Shown: piece by piece, positions 1 through 8,509 of the stretch | Position numbering within the stretch: the first letter of the stretch is position 1 | Layout: every line of letters begins with the position of its first letter | Assembly (NCBI GenBank): GCA_029259935.1 | Contig: JAJDEH010000458.1 | Coordinates: forward strand, 1 to 27,621 | Length of the DNA: 27,621 nucleotides | Reading direction: 5' to 3' | From: Planctomycetota bacterium | Lineage (GTDB): Bacteria > Planctomycetota > Planctomycetia > Pirellulales > Pirellulaceae | The notes under the pieces: model-generated | Seen by the model: only the letters and a program-made list of their open reading frames with translations | Told to the model about the DNA's origin: nothing | Database searches by the model: none | Program-made: the position numbers and the translations under genes

Positions 1-1812
1 AAGCTGGAAGCCCGTCAGGCAATCGGCAGCACAAAGAAGCTGGGCTCGCTGCAGGTCAAGGAGCGGGCCAAGCTGCGGGCCGATGTCTCGACGGTTGGAG
101 AGCAACATTACGTAAAAGGCTTTGACGCCTCGGGCACGATAGTAATCTCGGCGGTCGATGACGCGGGCCTGATCTTCGACAAGGTCATGATCGACGGCAG
201 TTCCAAGGGAGACGGCCTGACGTTCAGAAGCAAACTACAAACTGCGGCCGACTTGGAAGGCCAAAGCATCCTCGTGGAGAAAGAGGCCACTCTGGGCGGT
301 AACGTCAAAGGAACCGGCAACTCGGTCGAGTTCAAAGACAAGGTCGAGTTGACAAAAGACGTGACCATCACCGACACCGGGACCACCGGGGTCATCTTCA
401 ACAAGACGGTCGACAGCGACACTGCGGCATTCTGGAAGCTGGTAATCGACGGCAAGCTGGAAGCCCGTCAGGCAATCGGCAGCACAAAGAAGCTGGGCTC
501 GCTGCAGGTCAAGGAGCGGGCCAAGCTGCGGGCCGATGTCTCGACGGTTGGAGAGCAACATTACGTAAAAGGATTTGACGCCTCGGGCACGATAGTAATC
601 TCGGCGGTCGATGACGCGGGTCTGATCTTCGACAAGGTCAAGATCGACGGCAGTTCCAAGGGAGACGGCCTGACGTTCAGAAGCAAGCTGCACACCGCGG
701 CTGACCTGGAAGGCCAAAGCATCCTCGTGGAGAAAGAGGCCACCCTGGGCGGCAACGTCAAAGGGACCGGCAACACCGTCGAGTTCAAAGGAAAGGTGGA
801 GCTGACTAAAGATGTGACCATCACGGACAAGGGGACCACCGGAGTTATCTTCAATGAGACGGTCGACAGCGACGCCGCGGGTTCCAAGAAGCTGGTGATC
901 GACGGCAAGCTGGAAGCGCGGGAGGCCATCGGTGGCACGAAGAAGCTGAGCTCGCTGCAGATCACGGAGCGGGCCATGCTCAAGGGCGACGTATCGACCA
1001 TCGGAGAGCAACACTACGAAAAAGGCTTTGATGCCTTCGGTACCTTGGTCATCTCGGCGGTTGACGACGCGGGCTTGATCTTCGACAAGGTCAAGATCGA
1101 CGGCGCATCGAAGGGAGAAGGCCTGACATTCAGAAGCAAGCTGCAAACCGCGGCCGACCTGGAAGGCCAAAGTATCCTCGTGGAAAAAGAGGCCACGCTG
1201 GGCGGCAACGTCAAAGGGACTGGTAACACGGTCGAATTTCGTGACAAGGTCGAGCTAACCAAAGACGTGACCATCACCGACAAGGGGACCACCGGAGTCA
1301 TCTTCAACAAGACAGTGGACAGCGACGCCGCGAGCCCCAAGAAGCTGGTGATCGACGGCAAGCTGGAAGCTCGGGAGGCCATCGGCGGCGCGAAGAAGCT
1401 GAGTTCGCTGCAGATCACGGAGCGGGCCATGCTCAAAGGCGACGTATCGACCATCGGCGAGCAACACTACGAAAAAGGCTTTGACGCCTTCGGTACCTTG
1501 GTCATCTCGGCGGTTGACGACGCGGGCTTGATCTTCAACAAGGTCAAGATCGACGGCGCCTCCAAGGGAGAAGGCCTGACGTTCAGAAGCAAACTACAAA
1601 CCGCGGCCGACCTGGAGGGACAAAGTATCCTCGTGGAAAAAGAAGCGATCTTGGGCGGTAACGTCAAGGGCACCGGCAACACGGTGGAGTTCAAAGGCAA
1701 GGTCGAGCTGACCAAGGATGTGACGATCACCGACAAGGGGACCAGCGGAGTTATCTTCAATATGACAGTGGACAGCGACGCCGCGAGCCCCAAGAAGCTG
1801 GTGATCGACGGC
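1..1812 (+). repeat. Four tandem 453-bp coding repeats
   Basis: The sequence aagctggaagc (KLEAR) recurs at 1, 454, 907, 1360 and 1813, giving four units of exactly 453 bp (151 codons). Units 1 and 2 are almost identical at the DNA level over their first 170 bases. Degenerate units continue to about base 2440 with the order half A, half A, half B. Each 151-residue unit divides into two related halves of 73 residues (from SLQITERA) and 78 residues (from SILVEKEA). The conserved length and high identity point to recent duplication or gene conversion. Confidence 0.95.
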
Positions 1813-4356
1813 AAGCTGGAAGCGCGGGAGGCGATCGGCAAGACGAAGCGGCTGGCCTCATTAGTGATCACCGAGCGTGCGGTACTCCAGGCCGATGTGG
1901 TGACCGCCGGGCAGCAGCACTACCAGAAGGGTTTTGACGCCTCAGGCCCAGTCGAACTGAAGGCAGTCGACGAAGCGGGCCTCGTCTTCGACAAGGTCAA
2001 GATCGACGGCACAGCGCCTTCTACCGGCGACGTGTTGACTTTCGATAGCAAGTTCGACGGCACCGCTGACTTACAAGCGGAGAGCATCGTGTTCAAGCAG
2101 CGGGCCAAGCTGCAGGCGGACGTTTCGACGAAGAAAGACCAGCGTTATGAACAAGGCTTTGACGCCCTTGGCCAGGTCGTGATCAAGGCGGTTGACGAGA
2201 CAGGGAAGCTCAACACGGTCACGATCGACAAAACCTCCACGGGAGAGGTGCTGAGGTTTGAGGCGAATGTGGAAACCAACGACGACCTGGAAGCGCGGAG
2301 TATCCGGGTCCAGGGCGAGTCCACGCTGGGCGGGAAAGTCAAGGGAACTGGGAACACACTGATATTCGACGGTGCCGTAAAGTTGACCGCGCCCGTGACG
2401 ATCACCGACACCGGAACCACGGGGGTCATCTTTCATAAGACGGTTAGCAGCGATCCGCTCGGTCCTTTGCACACGCTGAATCTGGCCGGAACGGCTCCCG
2501 TACTCTTTACCGAGGCGGTGAGTAACCTTACGGGACTCGTTCAGCAGTCGGGCGTCGGGGAAGTGACGTTTCTGAGCGACGTCAATCTCGGAACCGAGGG
2601 CGCGACCTTTGAAGGTGATGTCTCGATGACGAATCTGACGTTCGATTCCGAAGGACCGGTAATGTTTGACAACGGAACCTCTTCGTTTGACGACACCACG
2701 ATTGTCGCGGAAGAAGTCGCGTTCGGGGACTCAAGCACGATTGCCGTCGTCTTGGAACAGCCGGACGACGTCGAGCTGCAAATAGAAGGTTCGGCCCAAT
2801 TCGAGAATCCGACCCTGGATGTGACTCTGGAATTCGAGCTGAGTCCAACTGACACGCCGACCTTCATTGACGCGTCCGACGGAACGGAAGGTGAATTCGA
2901 CAATATCGACGATGGAGTACTCACAACCACCGGATCCGATGGAAATCCTGTAATCGTCAATCTGTCTTTCGAAGATGGCGAGGCGAGCGTTGCTCCGGCC
3001 ACGCGCGGTAAAGCCATCGGCGGAGGAATCATCGACCACGGTGCCCGCGCCTTCGGCTTCGTGGGGATCGGCAAACAAAGGCATGGCGATTTGAGGTTCT
3101 TTGGCAACGTCAGGTACCGGGACAGGGAGGCGAACATGAGGCTGAGAAGCACGTCGCTCACGTACATCCGCCTAGAAGCCGACGGCATACGCGCCAGCAT
3201 CCAGGGCACGGCCAAATTGAACGGCGAGTCCGGCTACACGTTCCACGTGCGAGCGGAAGACCACGGTTGGCGAGGCCGGGGCAACGACGTGTTCCGCATC
3301 GAAATCTTCGGCCCCGATGGTTTCCGCTATGACAGCGATGACTTCTCGGCTGACGGCGGTGTCTTGGACTGGGGTAACATCTACGTTCGCAAGCCGAGGC
3401 ACGGCAGGCTGGTCGCCCATGATGCCGGGGAGGAATCCGCGGCGGCCGACGACGAAGCCTACTTGTACTCGTCATGGCAAATGTTGATTGGCGTGCATAC
3501 CGTTGCGATTGTCGACGACGCCAACTTGTTCGGAATCGATGGGCGCATGCGCATCAGCAGTGCGATCTCGACATTGAATGATACGTTCGGCAACTATGGC
3601 GTTACCTTAACCGAAGTCGATTCGACCGAGGCGGCCTCCGCGGATATCCGCATCACGGCAGCGCCCGTCAGCGTGGCGGGCGGCGCTGCGGACGGCGTGT
3701 TGGGCGTGGCGACCCATGATGGACTGATCACGATCGTAACGGGCTGGGACTGGTACACCGGTGCCGACACATCAACGATCACGCCGGGTCAGTACGACTT
3801 GCAAACCATCGTGACCCACGAACTGGGCCACGTGATCGGCCTCGAACACAGCCCGGATGTCAACTCCGTCATGAATCGTTCGCTGGCCGATGCCCTTGCC
3901 CGCCGTACTCTCACTGCCCAGGACCTCTCCGGTCTTGAAGACCACGATGACGATGACGACGTGGACGCGCTTCGCGCGGCTGGGTTTGCTTTGACCGACG
4001 TGAGCCAGGAGGAAGTGGCGGAAGTCGCAGAGCTATGGATGTCGTCGTTCCACCACAATCGGCACGAGCGAACTGAATTAGAACCGTTTGACGTGCGGAA
4101 CTCGGCATGGGAACTCGCAGGCCTCAATTCAGGAACCGGGCCCCACGGCCCTGCCCAGCGACCGGCCAAAGAATTCAGGCCTGCCAGAGTTTCACAGCCT
4201 TCTGAGCTGGCACTTGCTGTCTTCGACCAGCAATTTGGCCGAGAAGACCGAATGACCGACGTGGCATTCGACGACGCATTGACCGAAATTCCAGAGGCAC
4301 TCTTTGCGGCGGGCGTTCCCGATTTCGGTTGGCTGAGAGACCTCGCCCGTGACTAA
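1..4356 (+). CDS. Giant repeat-containing surface/secreted protein with C-terminal matrixin-like metalloprotease (5' truncated)
   Basis: The reading frame is open from base 1, so the true start lies upstream and the ATG at 187 is internal to a repeat. Numbering residues from base 1, 1-604 are four 151-residue tandem repeats and about 605-815 are degenerate copies. Residues about 816-1000 are Thr/Asp/Val-rich and beta-like. Residues about 1031-1113 resemble a post-COAP-type beta domain (GYTFHV, then a DxFRIEI-like stretch); this is a tentative match. The zinc site HELGHVIGLEH begins at residue 1273 (base 3817), followed by SVMN as a Met-turn, as in matrixins of the metzincin clan. An acidic DHDDDDDVD stretch follows. 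I infer an extracellular adhesin- or solenoid-like stalk carrying a peptidase. No PEP-CTERM, sortase or membrane anchor is seen at the C-terminus, and any signal peptide would be outside the window. A small minus-strand gene ends 38 bp downstream. Confidence 0.9.
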   Translation, partial: KLEARQAIGSTKKLGSLQVKERAKLRADVSTVGEQHYVKGFDASGTIVISAVDDAGLIFDKVMIDGSSKGDGLTFRSKLQTAADLEGQSILVEKEATLGGNVKGTGNSVEFKDKVELTKDVTITDTGTTGVIFNKTVDSDTAAFWKLVIDGKLEARQAIGSTKKLGSLQVKERAKLRADVSTVGEQHYVKGFDASGTIVISAVDDAGLIFDKVKIDGSSKGDGLTFRSKLHTAADLEGQSILVEKEATLGGNVKGTGNTVEFKGKVELTKDVTITDKGTTGVIFNETVDSDAAGSKKLVIDGKLEAREAIGGTKKLSSLQITERAMLKGDVSTIGEQHYEKGFDAFGTLVISAVDDAGLIFDKVKIDGASKGEGLTFRSKLQTAADLEGQSILVEKEATLGGNVKGTGNTVEFRDKVELTKDVTITDKGTTGVIFNKTVDSDAASPKKLVIDGKLEAREAIGGAKKLSSLQITERAMLKGDVSTIGEQHYEKGFDAFGTLVISAVDDAGLIFNKVKIDGASKGEGLTFRSKLQTAADLEGQSILVEKEAILGGNVKGTGNTVEFKGKVELTKDVTITDKGTSGVIFNMTVDSDAASPKKLVIDGKLEAREAIGKTKRLASLVITERAVLQADVVTAGQQHYQKGFDASGPVELKAVDEAGLVFDKVKIDGTAPSTGDVLTFDSKFDGTADLQAESIVFKQRAKLQADVSTKKDQRYEQGFDALGQVVIKAVDETGKLNTVTIDKTSTGEVLRFEANVETNDDLEARSIRVQGESTLGGKVKGTGNTLIFDGAVKLTAPVTITDTGTTGVIFHKTVSSDPLGPLHTLNLAGTAPVLFTEAVSNLTGLVQQSGVGEVTFLSDVNLGTEGATFEGDVSMTNLTFDSEGPVMFDNGTSSFDDTTIVAEEVAFGDSSTIAVVLEQPDDVELQIEGSAQFENPTLDVTLEFELSPTDTPTFIDASDGTEGEFDNIDDGVLTTTGSDGNPVIVNLSFEDGEASVAPATRGKAIGGGIIDHGARAFGFVGIGKQRHGDLRFFGNVRYRDREANMRLRSTSLTYIRLEADGIRASIQGTAKLNGESGYTFHVRAEDHGWRGRGNDVFRIEIFGPDGFRYDSDDFSADGGVLDWGNIYVRKPRHGRLVAHDAGEESAAADDEAYLYSSWQMLIGVHTVAIVDDANLFGIDGRMRISSAISTLNDTFGNYGVTLTEVDSTEAASADIRITAAPVSVAGGAADGVLGVATHDGLITIVTGWDWYTGADTSTITPGQYDLQTIVTHELGHVIGLEHSPDVNSVMNRSLADALARRTLTAQDLSGLEDHDDDDDVDALRAAGFALTDVSQEEVAEVAELWMSSFHHNRHERTELEPFDVRNSAWELAGLNSGTGPHGPAQRPAKEFRPARVSQPSELALAVFDQQFGREDRMTDVAFDDALTEIPEALFAAGVPDFGWLRDLARD
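3817..3849 (+). other. Zinc-binding metzincin active site HExxHxxGxxH
   Basis: The codons read HELGHVIGLEH. The three histidines would bind zinc and the glutamate would act as general base. A methionine in SVMN a few residues on fits the Met-turn of matrixins. The motif is complete, so the domain is probably catalytically competent. Confidence 0.85.
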
Positions 4357-4394
4357 GTTCACGTTGCGATCGAAAGCCACCTGAATCGATAGGC

Positions 4395-4607
4395 TTACGA
4401 GAAAGAGATGCCGATTCCCTGGAAAACGAGATCGACGATCAAGGCCAGCAGAATGATGAACATGACGCCCGCGACAATGCCCAGCAAGACCACGGCCAGT
4501 GTGTAGCCGCAGGAAGCGGGCCGCAGCACGTCCGGGTCGGGTTTGGCGGGGGCCAGCGACTTGGGTGGCTCGTAAGGGTTATTGATGCTTAGGTCTCTGG
4601 TGGTCAT
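4395..4607 (-). CDS. Small single-pass membrane protein with NPYEPP motif
   Basis: This 70-residue protein has a polar N-terminus containing NPYEPP at about residues 10-15. One strongly hydrophobic segment follows at about residues 35-63 (TLAVVLLGIVAGVMFIILLA and on), and the tail is short. N-terminal NPY-x-P motifs are common in small planctomycete membrane proteins of unknown role. It lies 61 bp downstream of the enolase gene on the same strand, so it may be the last gene of that operon. No clear Shine-Dalgarno site precedes the ATG at 4607. Coding status is supported by the motif and the hydrophobic segment; the function is unknown. Confidence 0.6.
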   Translation of the reverse strand: MTTRDLSINNPYEPPKSLAPAKPDPDVLRPASCGYTLAVVLLGIVAGVMFIILLALIVDLVFQGIGISFS

Positions 4608-4668
4608 GAGAACGCCAGCGATTGGATTTGCTCGGTTACCGATTCCACTCGGCTAACAATTTTCCCAG

Positions 4669-5970
4669 TTACCAACTACGGAGTGTCGAGCCAATTTGTT
4701 CCTCGATTCGCAGCAGTTGATTGTACTTGGCCAGTCGTTCGCTGCGTACAATCGAGCCAATCTTGATAAGTTCCGCCCGAGTTCCCACCGCCAAGTCCGC
4801 AATCGTGGAGTCTTCGGTCTCTCCACTGCGAGCAGACACGACGAGTGAGAAACCGGCCGAGCGTGCTGTGTTCATGGTTTGAAAGGTTTCTGTTAGTGTG
4901 CCGATTTGATTGACTTTTATCAACACACTGTTGGCGGCTCTTTGCTGGATGCCGTGGGCGACACGGGCCGAATTGGTGGCAAACAAGTCGTCGCCGACCA
5001 GCCGGACGCGGTCGCCGAGGCGCTCGGTCAGCTCCCGCCAGCCTTGCCAGTCTTCCTCGGCCAGCCCATCTTCAATGCTGGTAATCGGAAAATCGTTGAC
5101 CCAGGATTCCAGGCGGTCCACCATTTCACTGCTGGTTAGCTTGGCACCCGCTTCCGCCGCCAGTTCATAACAACCGTCGCTATAGAAGTGGGTGGCGGCG
5201 ACATCAAGGGCGATCGTCACATCGCTGGCGGGCCTCAAGCCGGCGGCTTCGATGGCCCGGACAACGAACTCGACCGCTTCACGATTACCAGGCAGGCGCG
5301 GGCCAAAACCGCCTTCGTCGCCCACAAGCCGGCCTTCATAACCGGCGTCCTTCAAGAGGCTCCCCAAGCGGCGATAGACTCGCACGATCCATTCCAGTCC
5401 CGTCGAATAATCGGCCGCCCCTACGGGCATGATCAACACGTCTTGAAAGTCGAGATTGCCGCCCGCATGCAAGCCGCCTGAAATCATGTTCACCATCGGC
5501 AGCGGCATGCGAGGTTCGTCGGGGAGGGCGTCAAGGACGGGCGTATCGGCGGAATCGTCGTACAAGGCTTGTAGATGGGAGTACAACGGAATACGTCGGC
5601 TGCTTGCCGCGACATGGGCGGCGGCCAAGGAAACACCAAGCAACGCATTGCCGCCCAGCCGGCTCTTTTGCGGTGTGTCGTCTAGTTCTAATAGTTTGTC
5701 ATCGATCGCTTGCTGATCCGCCGGATCCATGCCGAGGATAGCGGGTGCCAGAATGTTATTAACATTGCCGACGGCCTGTTGTACACCGCGGCCGTCGTAA
5801 AGGGGCGTATCGGTGTCGCGCAGTTCCAATGCCTCGGCGGAACCCGTACTCGCTCCCGACGGGACGATAAAGCGTCCGACGAATTCGCCGGATGTCATTT
5901 CGACTTCGACCGTCGGGTTGCCACGGCTGTCCAGAACCTGCCGTGCGTGAATCGAAGAGATCGTTGCCAT
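4669..5970 (-). CDS. eno: Enolase (phosphopyruvate hydratase), divergent active site
   Basis: Enolase interconverts 2-phosphoglycerate and phosphoenolpyruvate in glycolysis. The ATG at 5970 gives 433 residues (MATISSIHARQ...), the usual family length; a TTG four codons upstream at 5982 is also possible. Visible landmarks are the loop PSGASTG (38-44), H168, GDEGG with E219, metal ligands D256, E300 and D327, catalytic lysine in LIKVNQIG (K352), R381/S382, and K403 in the C-terminal stretch ending SERLAKYNQLLRIEE. Two positions are odd. The usual SHRSGETED motif reads SARSGETED (A380), and the QEFMI-type glutamate is aspartate (FQDVLI, D177). It could be a true but divergent enolase or a second, specialised paralogue. 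The upstream kinase gene ends 24 bp before this start, so co-transcription is likely. Confidence 0.9.
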   Translation of the reverse strand: MATISSIHARQVLDSRGNPTVEVEMTSGEFVGRFIVPSGASTGSAEALELRDTDTPLYDGRGVQQAVGNVNNILAPAILGMDPADQQAIDDKLLELDDTPQKSRLGGNALLGVSLAAAHVAASSRRIPLYSHLQALYDDSADTPVLDALPDEPRMPLPMVNMISGGLHAGGNLDFQDVLIMPVGAADYSTGLEWIVRVYRRLGSLLKDAGYEGRLVGDEGGFGPRLPGNREAVEFVVRAIEAAGLRPASDVTIALDVAATHFYSDGCYELAAEAGAKLTSSEMVDRLESWVNDFPITSIEDGLAEEDWQGWRELTERLGDRVRLVGDDLFATNSARVAHGIQQRAANSVLIKVNQIGTLTETFQTMNTARSAGFSLVVSARSGETEDSTIADLAVGTRAELIKIGSIVRSERLAKYNQLLRIEEQIGSTLRSW

Positions 5971-5994
5971 GCTTACTGCCAATGGTAAAGAGGT

Positions 5995-7041
5995 TTACGA
6001 ACAAGCATCCGCGACGCGTTCCGCCAAGTCGTCCAGTACAAACCGCCCGTCGAGGATCCAGCTTCGCGCGAGCGTTCGAACGTGATCGCGTTGGACCTCG
6101 TCGAGGTAATCAATCTGGCTCTTCCCATCGACTCGCGCCAGCAAACAACCGGCCGTGTTTCGCGCTCCTCGCTCGGCAAGCGATCGCAATTCGTCGGCGG
6201 GTATCGTGTCGTCGGCTGTCCGCCGATAGGTTTCCCAAAAGGTCTCCAGCAGTTCCAAGAAGGCGTTGTGTTCCGGCATCGAGTGAATCGTCTTCAGAAC
6301 CAGATGGCTCAGGAAAAACCCCAAGTCGAAGGCCGGGTCGCCGAAGTGCCCGACTTCGAAATCGATCAGCATCACGCCATGCTCATGGACCAATAGGTTC
6401 TTCGGACTAAAGTCGCCGTGCACCAGGCAACGTGGATGGGCATCCAGCGACTCAATCAGTTGTCCGAGAACGGGTGCCAAGTCGGAGTGCACCTGGGCCA
6501 CGCGCCGATAATAGGGGTCGATTCTCAAGTCGTGAAAGAACGTCGTGTCGCCGAGACTCGTGGCAAGCTGGCCATCTTGCCAGGTTCCGGCGTGCAGGTC
6601 GGCCATCAAACGGGCACAGGCCCGGCCAATTCGAAGATCGGCATGTCCCTCGAGCAGTTCTGTTTTCCAAACTCGATGCGGCGGGGCCGCCGTCATGCCA
6701 AAGGAAAAATTATCCCGGTCCTCGAAAACAATCGCCGGCGTGGTCGCCTGTATTTCGGATTGGGCGTCAAGTGAAGCTTGCTTGGCAATCACCGCATCGC
6801 ACACGCGTAGCACATCCATCTCACGCCAGATTCGTTCCACGCTACAAAACCAAGGCTGTGGAACGCTCAATTGCTCACGCGCTTGCTTGAGCACAAAGTC
6901 TTGACCCACCGGGCGGCTCACGAGAAAGACGGCGTTGGAGACACCGCCGGGCAACGAAGAAACGCTAATCACTTCGCTTGGATCGATGCGAGCCGTGTCG
7001 CGCAGATATTCCTCGACGTTGTCCAATTCGATACGGCGCAT
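5995..7041 (-). CDS. APH-fold small-molecule kinase/phosphotransferase
   Basis: This 348-residue protein carries the aminoglycoside-phosphotransferase / methylthioribose-kinase-like signatures. These are LPGGVSNAVFLV near residues 30-41, a probable ATP-binding lysine K52 in FVLKQ, the catalytic loop HGDFSPKN (D210, N215), and the metal-binding DFE (D227) followed by GHFGDPAFDLG. The family phosphorylates sugars, choline-like compounds or antibiotics, and the substrate cannot be read from this sequence. The gene begins 15 bp after the CHAD gene and ends 24 bp before enolase, so it is probably the middle of an operon. No strong Shine-Dalgarno site is seen. A metabolic kinase seems more likely than a resistance gene in this chromosomal setting, but that is inference. 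Confidence 0.82.
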   Translation of the reverse strand: MRRIELDNVEEYLRDTARIDPSEVISVSSLPGGVSNAVFLVSRPVGQDFVLKQAREQLSVPQPWFCSVERIWREMDVLRVCDAVIAKQASLDAQSEIQATTPAIVFEDRDNFSFGMTAAPPHRVWKTELLEGHADLRIGRACARLMADLHAGTWQDGQLATSLGDTTFFHDLRIDPYYRRVAQVHSDLAPVLGQLIESLDAHPRCLVHGDFSPKNLLVHEHGVMLIDFEVGHFGDPAFDLGFFLSHLVLKTIHSMPEHNAFLELLETFWETYRRTADDTIPADELRSLAERGARNTAGCLLARVDGKSQIDYLDEVQRDHVRTLARSWILDGRFVLDDLAERVADACS

Positions 7042-7056
7042 TGAACTAATATGGTG

Positions 7057-8010
7057 CTACGTCGGCTGCGGTTCAAGGTGAGGGGACGGCGAGTCGGCCA
7101 TTGCTGCCAACGCGGGCGAACACTGATCGTTGAACTGGGCTTGCAACTCCGTCGCACGATCGTGAGTCCACCAGCCGAAAAAATCGGCCAGCTTTTCTTT
7201 CATGGCCACTTTCTCCAGGCGACTAAGCCGCTTCAGAGCCAGTCGCTGCTTGTGGCCGCGTGCGTTCCTGCTCCACTTGCGAAACATTTTCCGCGCGACG
7301 GCACAATCGTGAATCGCGCCCAATCGTTCTTGGACTTCTTTCAGGTCGGGATTGACCTGCTTGCGGAACGACTTGCCGAATACGGGTGCCAACAACTCGA
7401 TTGCGTATCGCAGCCGTTTACCACGAATGCGCATTTCGTGCAGATTTTCGATGTTCGACAAGTCCGCGTTGGCCGCTTCAAAGAAACCGTCGACCGCGGC
7501 ACGCAGGCAATGGCGAGCGACGTCTTCGAATGTCGGTTCTTCGCCGCCGCCACGCCAGCGAATGCGGCCAATCAAACGAGAGGCATGACGAGCATCGTGG
7601 TCGCGTTTTGCTCGCCGATAGGCGTTCTTTAACGGCTTTTGTGACGAACGACGGCGATCGTTCAAATCTCGTATGACTTGGTCGCAACCAGCGGCGGCGC
7701 GCTCCTTGAGCCGCAGCACCAGGACGTCCAGATCGCGTGCGCGTGCGGCGCTTGAGCGAATCTTCCGCAAGCGCTTGCGCAGTTTCTTAACGCGTCGCCG
7801 GGGAAGCAGGTCTTGAAAAAGACGAATCGCCGCCGCGGCCCGCCGCGTTGCGACTCGTAGCTGGTGAACGTGCTCCAGCGACTCGTCGGAATTGTTCGCG
7901 GCCAGGGGAAGATGCTCGTAGACGGCATCAAGCCGCGACCGCAATATTTGACTCGCCGCCCGAGTTACCGGCAGTCCGGGGTCTGGCTTGCTGGTCCGTT
8001 TCGTCGTCAT
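7057..8010 (-). CDS. CHAD domain protein (polyphosphate-binding family)
   Basis: This 317-residue protein is very basic and helical. It has the two hallmark CHAD segments: VHQLRVATRRAAAAIRLF (residues 48-65, H49) and LHEMRIRGKRLRYAIELL (residues 189-206, H190). CHAD domains are conserved-histidine alpha-helical bundles rich in Arg/Lys that bind inorganic polyphosphate; some are fused to CYTH triphosphatases, but no CYTH domain is present here. The start ATG at 8010 is preceded by only a weak AGG. It appears to be the first gene of a minus-strand set with the APH-like kinase and enolase. A role linking polyphosphate to the neighbouring metabolic enzymes is inference only. Confidence 0.88.
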   Translation of the reverse strand: MTTKRTSKPDPGLPVTRAASQILRSRLDAVYEHLPLAANNSDESLEHVHQLRVATRRAAAAIRLFQDLLPRRRVKKLRKRLRKIRSSAARARDLDVLVLRLKERAAAGCDQVIRDLNDRRRSSQKPLKNAYRRAKRDHDARHASRLIGRIRWRGGGEEPTFEDVARHCLRAAVDGFFEAANADLSNIENLHEMRIRGKRLRYAIELLAPVFGKSFRKQVNPDLKEVQERLGAIHDCAVARKMFRKWSRNARGHKQRLALKRLSRLEKVAMKEKLADFFGWWTHDRATELQAQFNDQCSPALAAMADSPSPHLEPQPT

Positions 8011-8019
8011 CAGTTTTAC

Positions 8020-8115
8020 CTGGGCAGGTTTGTAGCCTGCCTGGCACGAAACTAGGCGAGTTGTTGGAGTCCAGGCTTTAGCCTGTTTTGGCAGCCAAAA
8101 GGGTGGACTCCACCC
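8020..8115. repeat. Cluster of REP-like palindromes
   Basis: Three stem-loops lie in succession. The first is GGCAGG-TTTGTAG-CCTGCC (core 8023-8041). The second is the perfect CAGGCT-TT-AGCCTG (8072-8085), enclosed by the inverted pair ggagtcca (8066-8073) and tggactcc (8104-8111). The third is GGGTGG-ACT-CCACCC (8101-8115). The 17-mer caggtttgtagcctgcc at 8025-8041 recurs exactly, inverted, at 27037-27053. The segment aaactaggcg...tgttggag (8049-8069) recurs at 19288-19305. Confidence 0.75.
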
Positions 8116-8407
8116 GAGACTTCAAACTGGCTACGAGCCCCTACAAATTGATGAACACAATCCCGCCGCAACTCGATTTCACAGATTTTGAGATGCGAAT
8201 TCTCAAAGTAGCATGCGGGCAATGCACCAACAATCCCCCGATTTTTTGCATCCCAAGACCCTTCCCTGCAACGTCAAGAGGCGCTGGCTGTTGTCCGCCA
8301 GAGGCGGAGAGGTTCTTATTCCATTGAGTGCAGGACCTGCCCGGTCGCCGTATTCAGCACCATCCGAAGCCAATTGAAGGGCAAACAGCACCTTCTGGCA
8401 GACTTTC

Positions 8408-8437
8408 TTGACTCGGGAAGGTGTTTTTGGCTAACCT
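8408..8437 (+). promoter_or_regulatory. Possible sigma-70-type promoter for the DUF1549 gene
   Basis: TTGACT (8408-8413) and TAACCT (8432-8437) are separated by 18 bases and lie about 75 bases upstream of the ATG at 8510. This is a consensus-like match only and overlaps a possible hairpin, so confidence is low. Confidence 0.22.
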
Positions 8438-8509
8438 ATCAGCCACCCCTTATACGAGAATACTGGCATCCTTCCCTCCCTTACGCCAGTGACCTGATGG
8501 AATGACATT

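Larger units (their letters stand above)
8011..8509. other. Divergent intergenic region with several palindromes
   Basis: These 499 bp lie between the divergent CHAD and DUF1549 genes and should hold both promoters. I see no convincing gene. Inverted repeats are dense at 8020-8115, and TCCGCC-AGA-GGCGGA forms a perfect hairpin at 8294-8308. A looser pair (CACCTTC at 8389-8395, GAAGGTG at 8417-8423) precedes five T residues and could be an attenuator-like structure in the DUF1549 leader. Confidence 0.6.

Noticed and set aside
187..189. ATG at 187 as the start of the repeat protein
   Set aside because: The frame is open and repeat-coding from base 1; this ATG replaces the AAG found at the same place in the other units.
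561..1871. Three similar minus-strand open frames of 134-146 residues, spaced 453 bp apart
   Set aside because: They mirror the plus-strand repeats; their similarity and spacing come from the 453-bp array, and the proteins have no recognisable features.
5995..7041. Aminoglycoside resistance gene
   Set aside because: The APH fold is shared with many metabolic kinases, and the gene sits in a housekeeping-like context with no mobile element nearby.
8088..8391. Short open frames in the gap before the DUF1549 gene
   Set aside because: They run through hairpin repeats, have no ribosome site and show no protein similarity.
8389..8428. Intrinsic terminator (CACCTTC...GAAGGTG plus five T)
   Set aside because: The loop is 21 bases, the stem is short, and no plus-strand gene lies upstream to be terminated; kept only as a possible leader structure.
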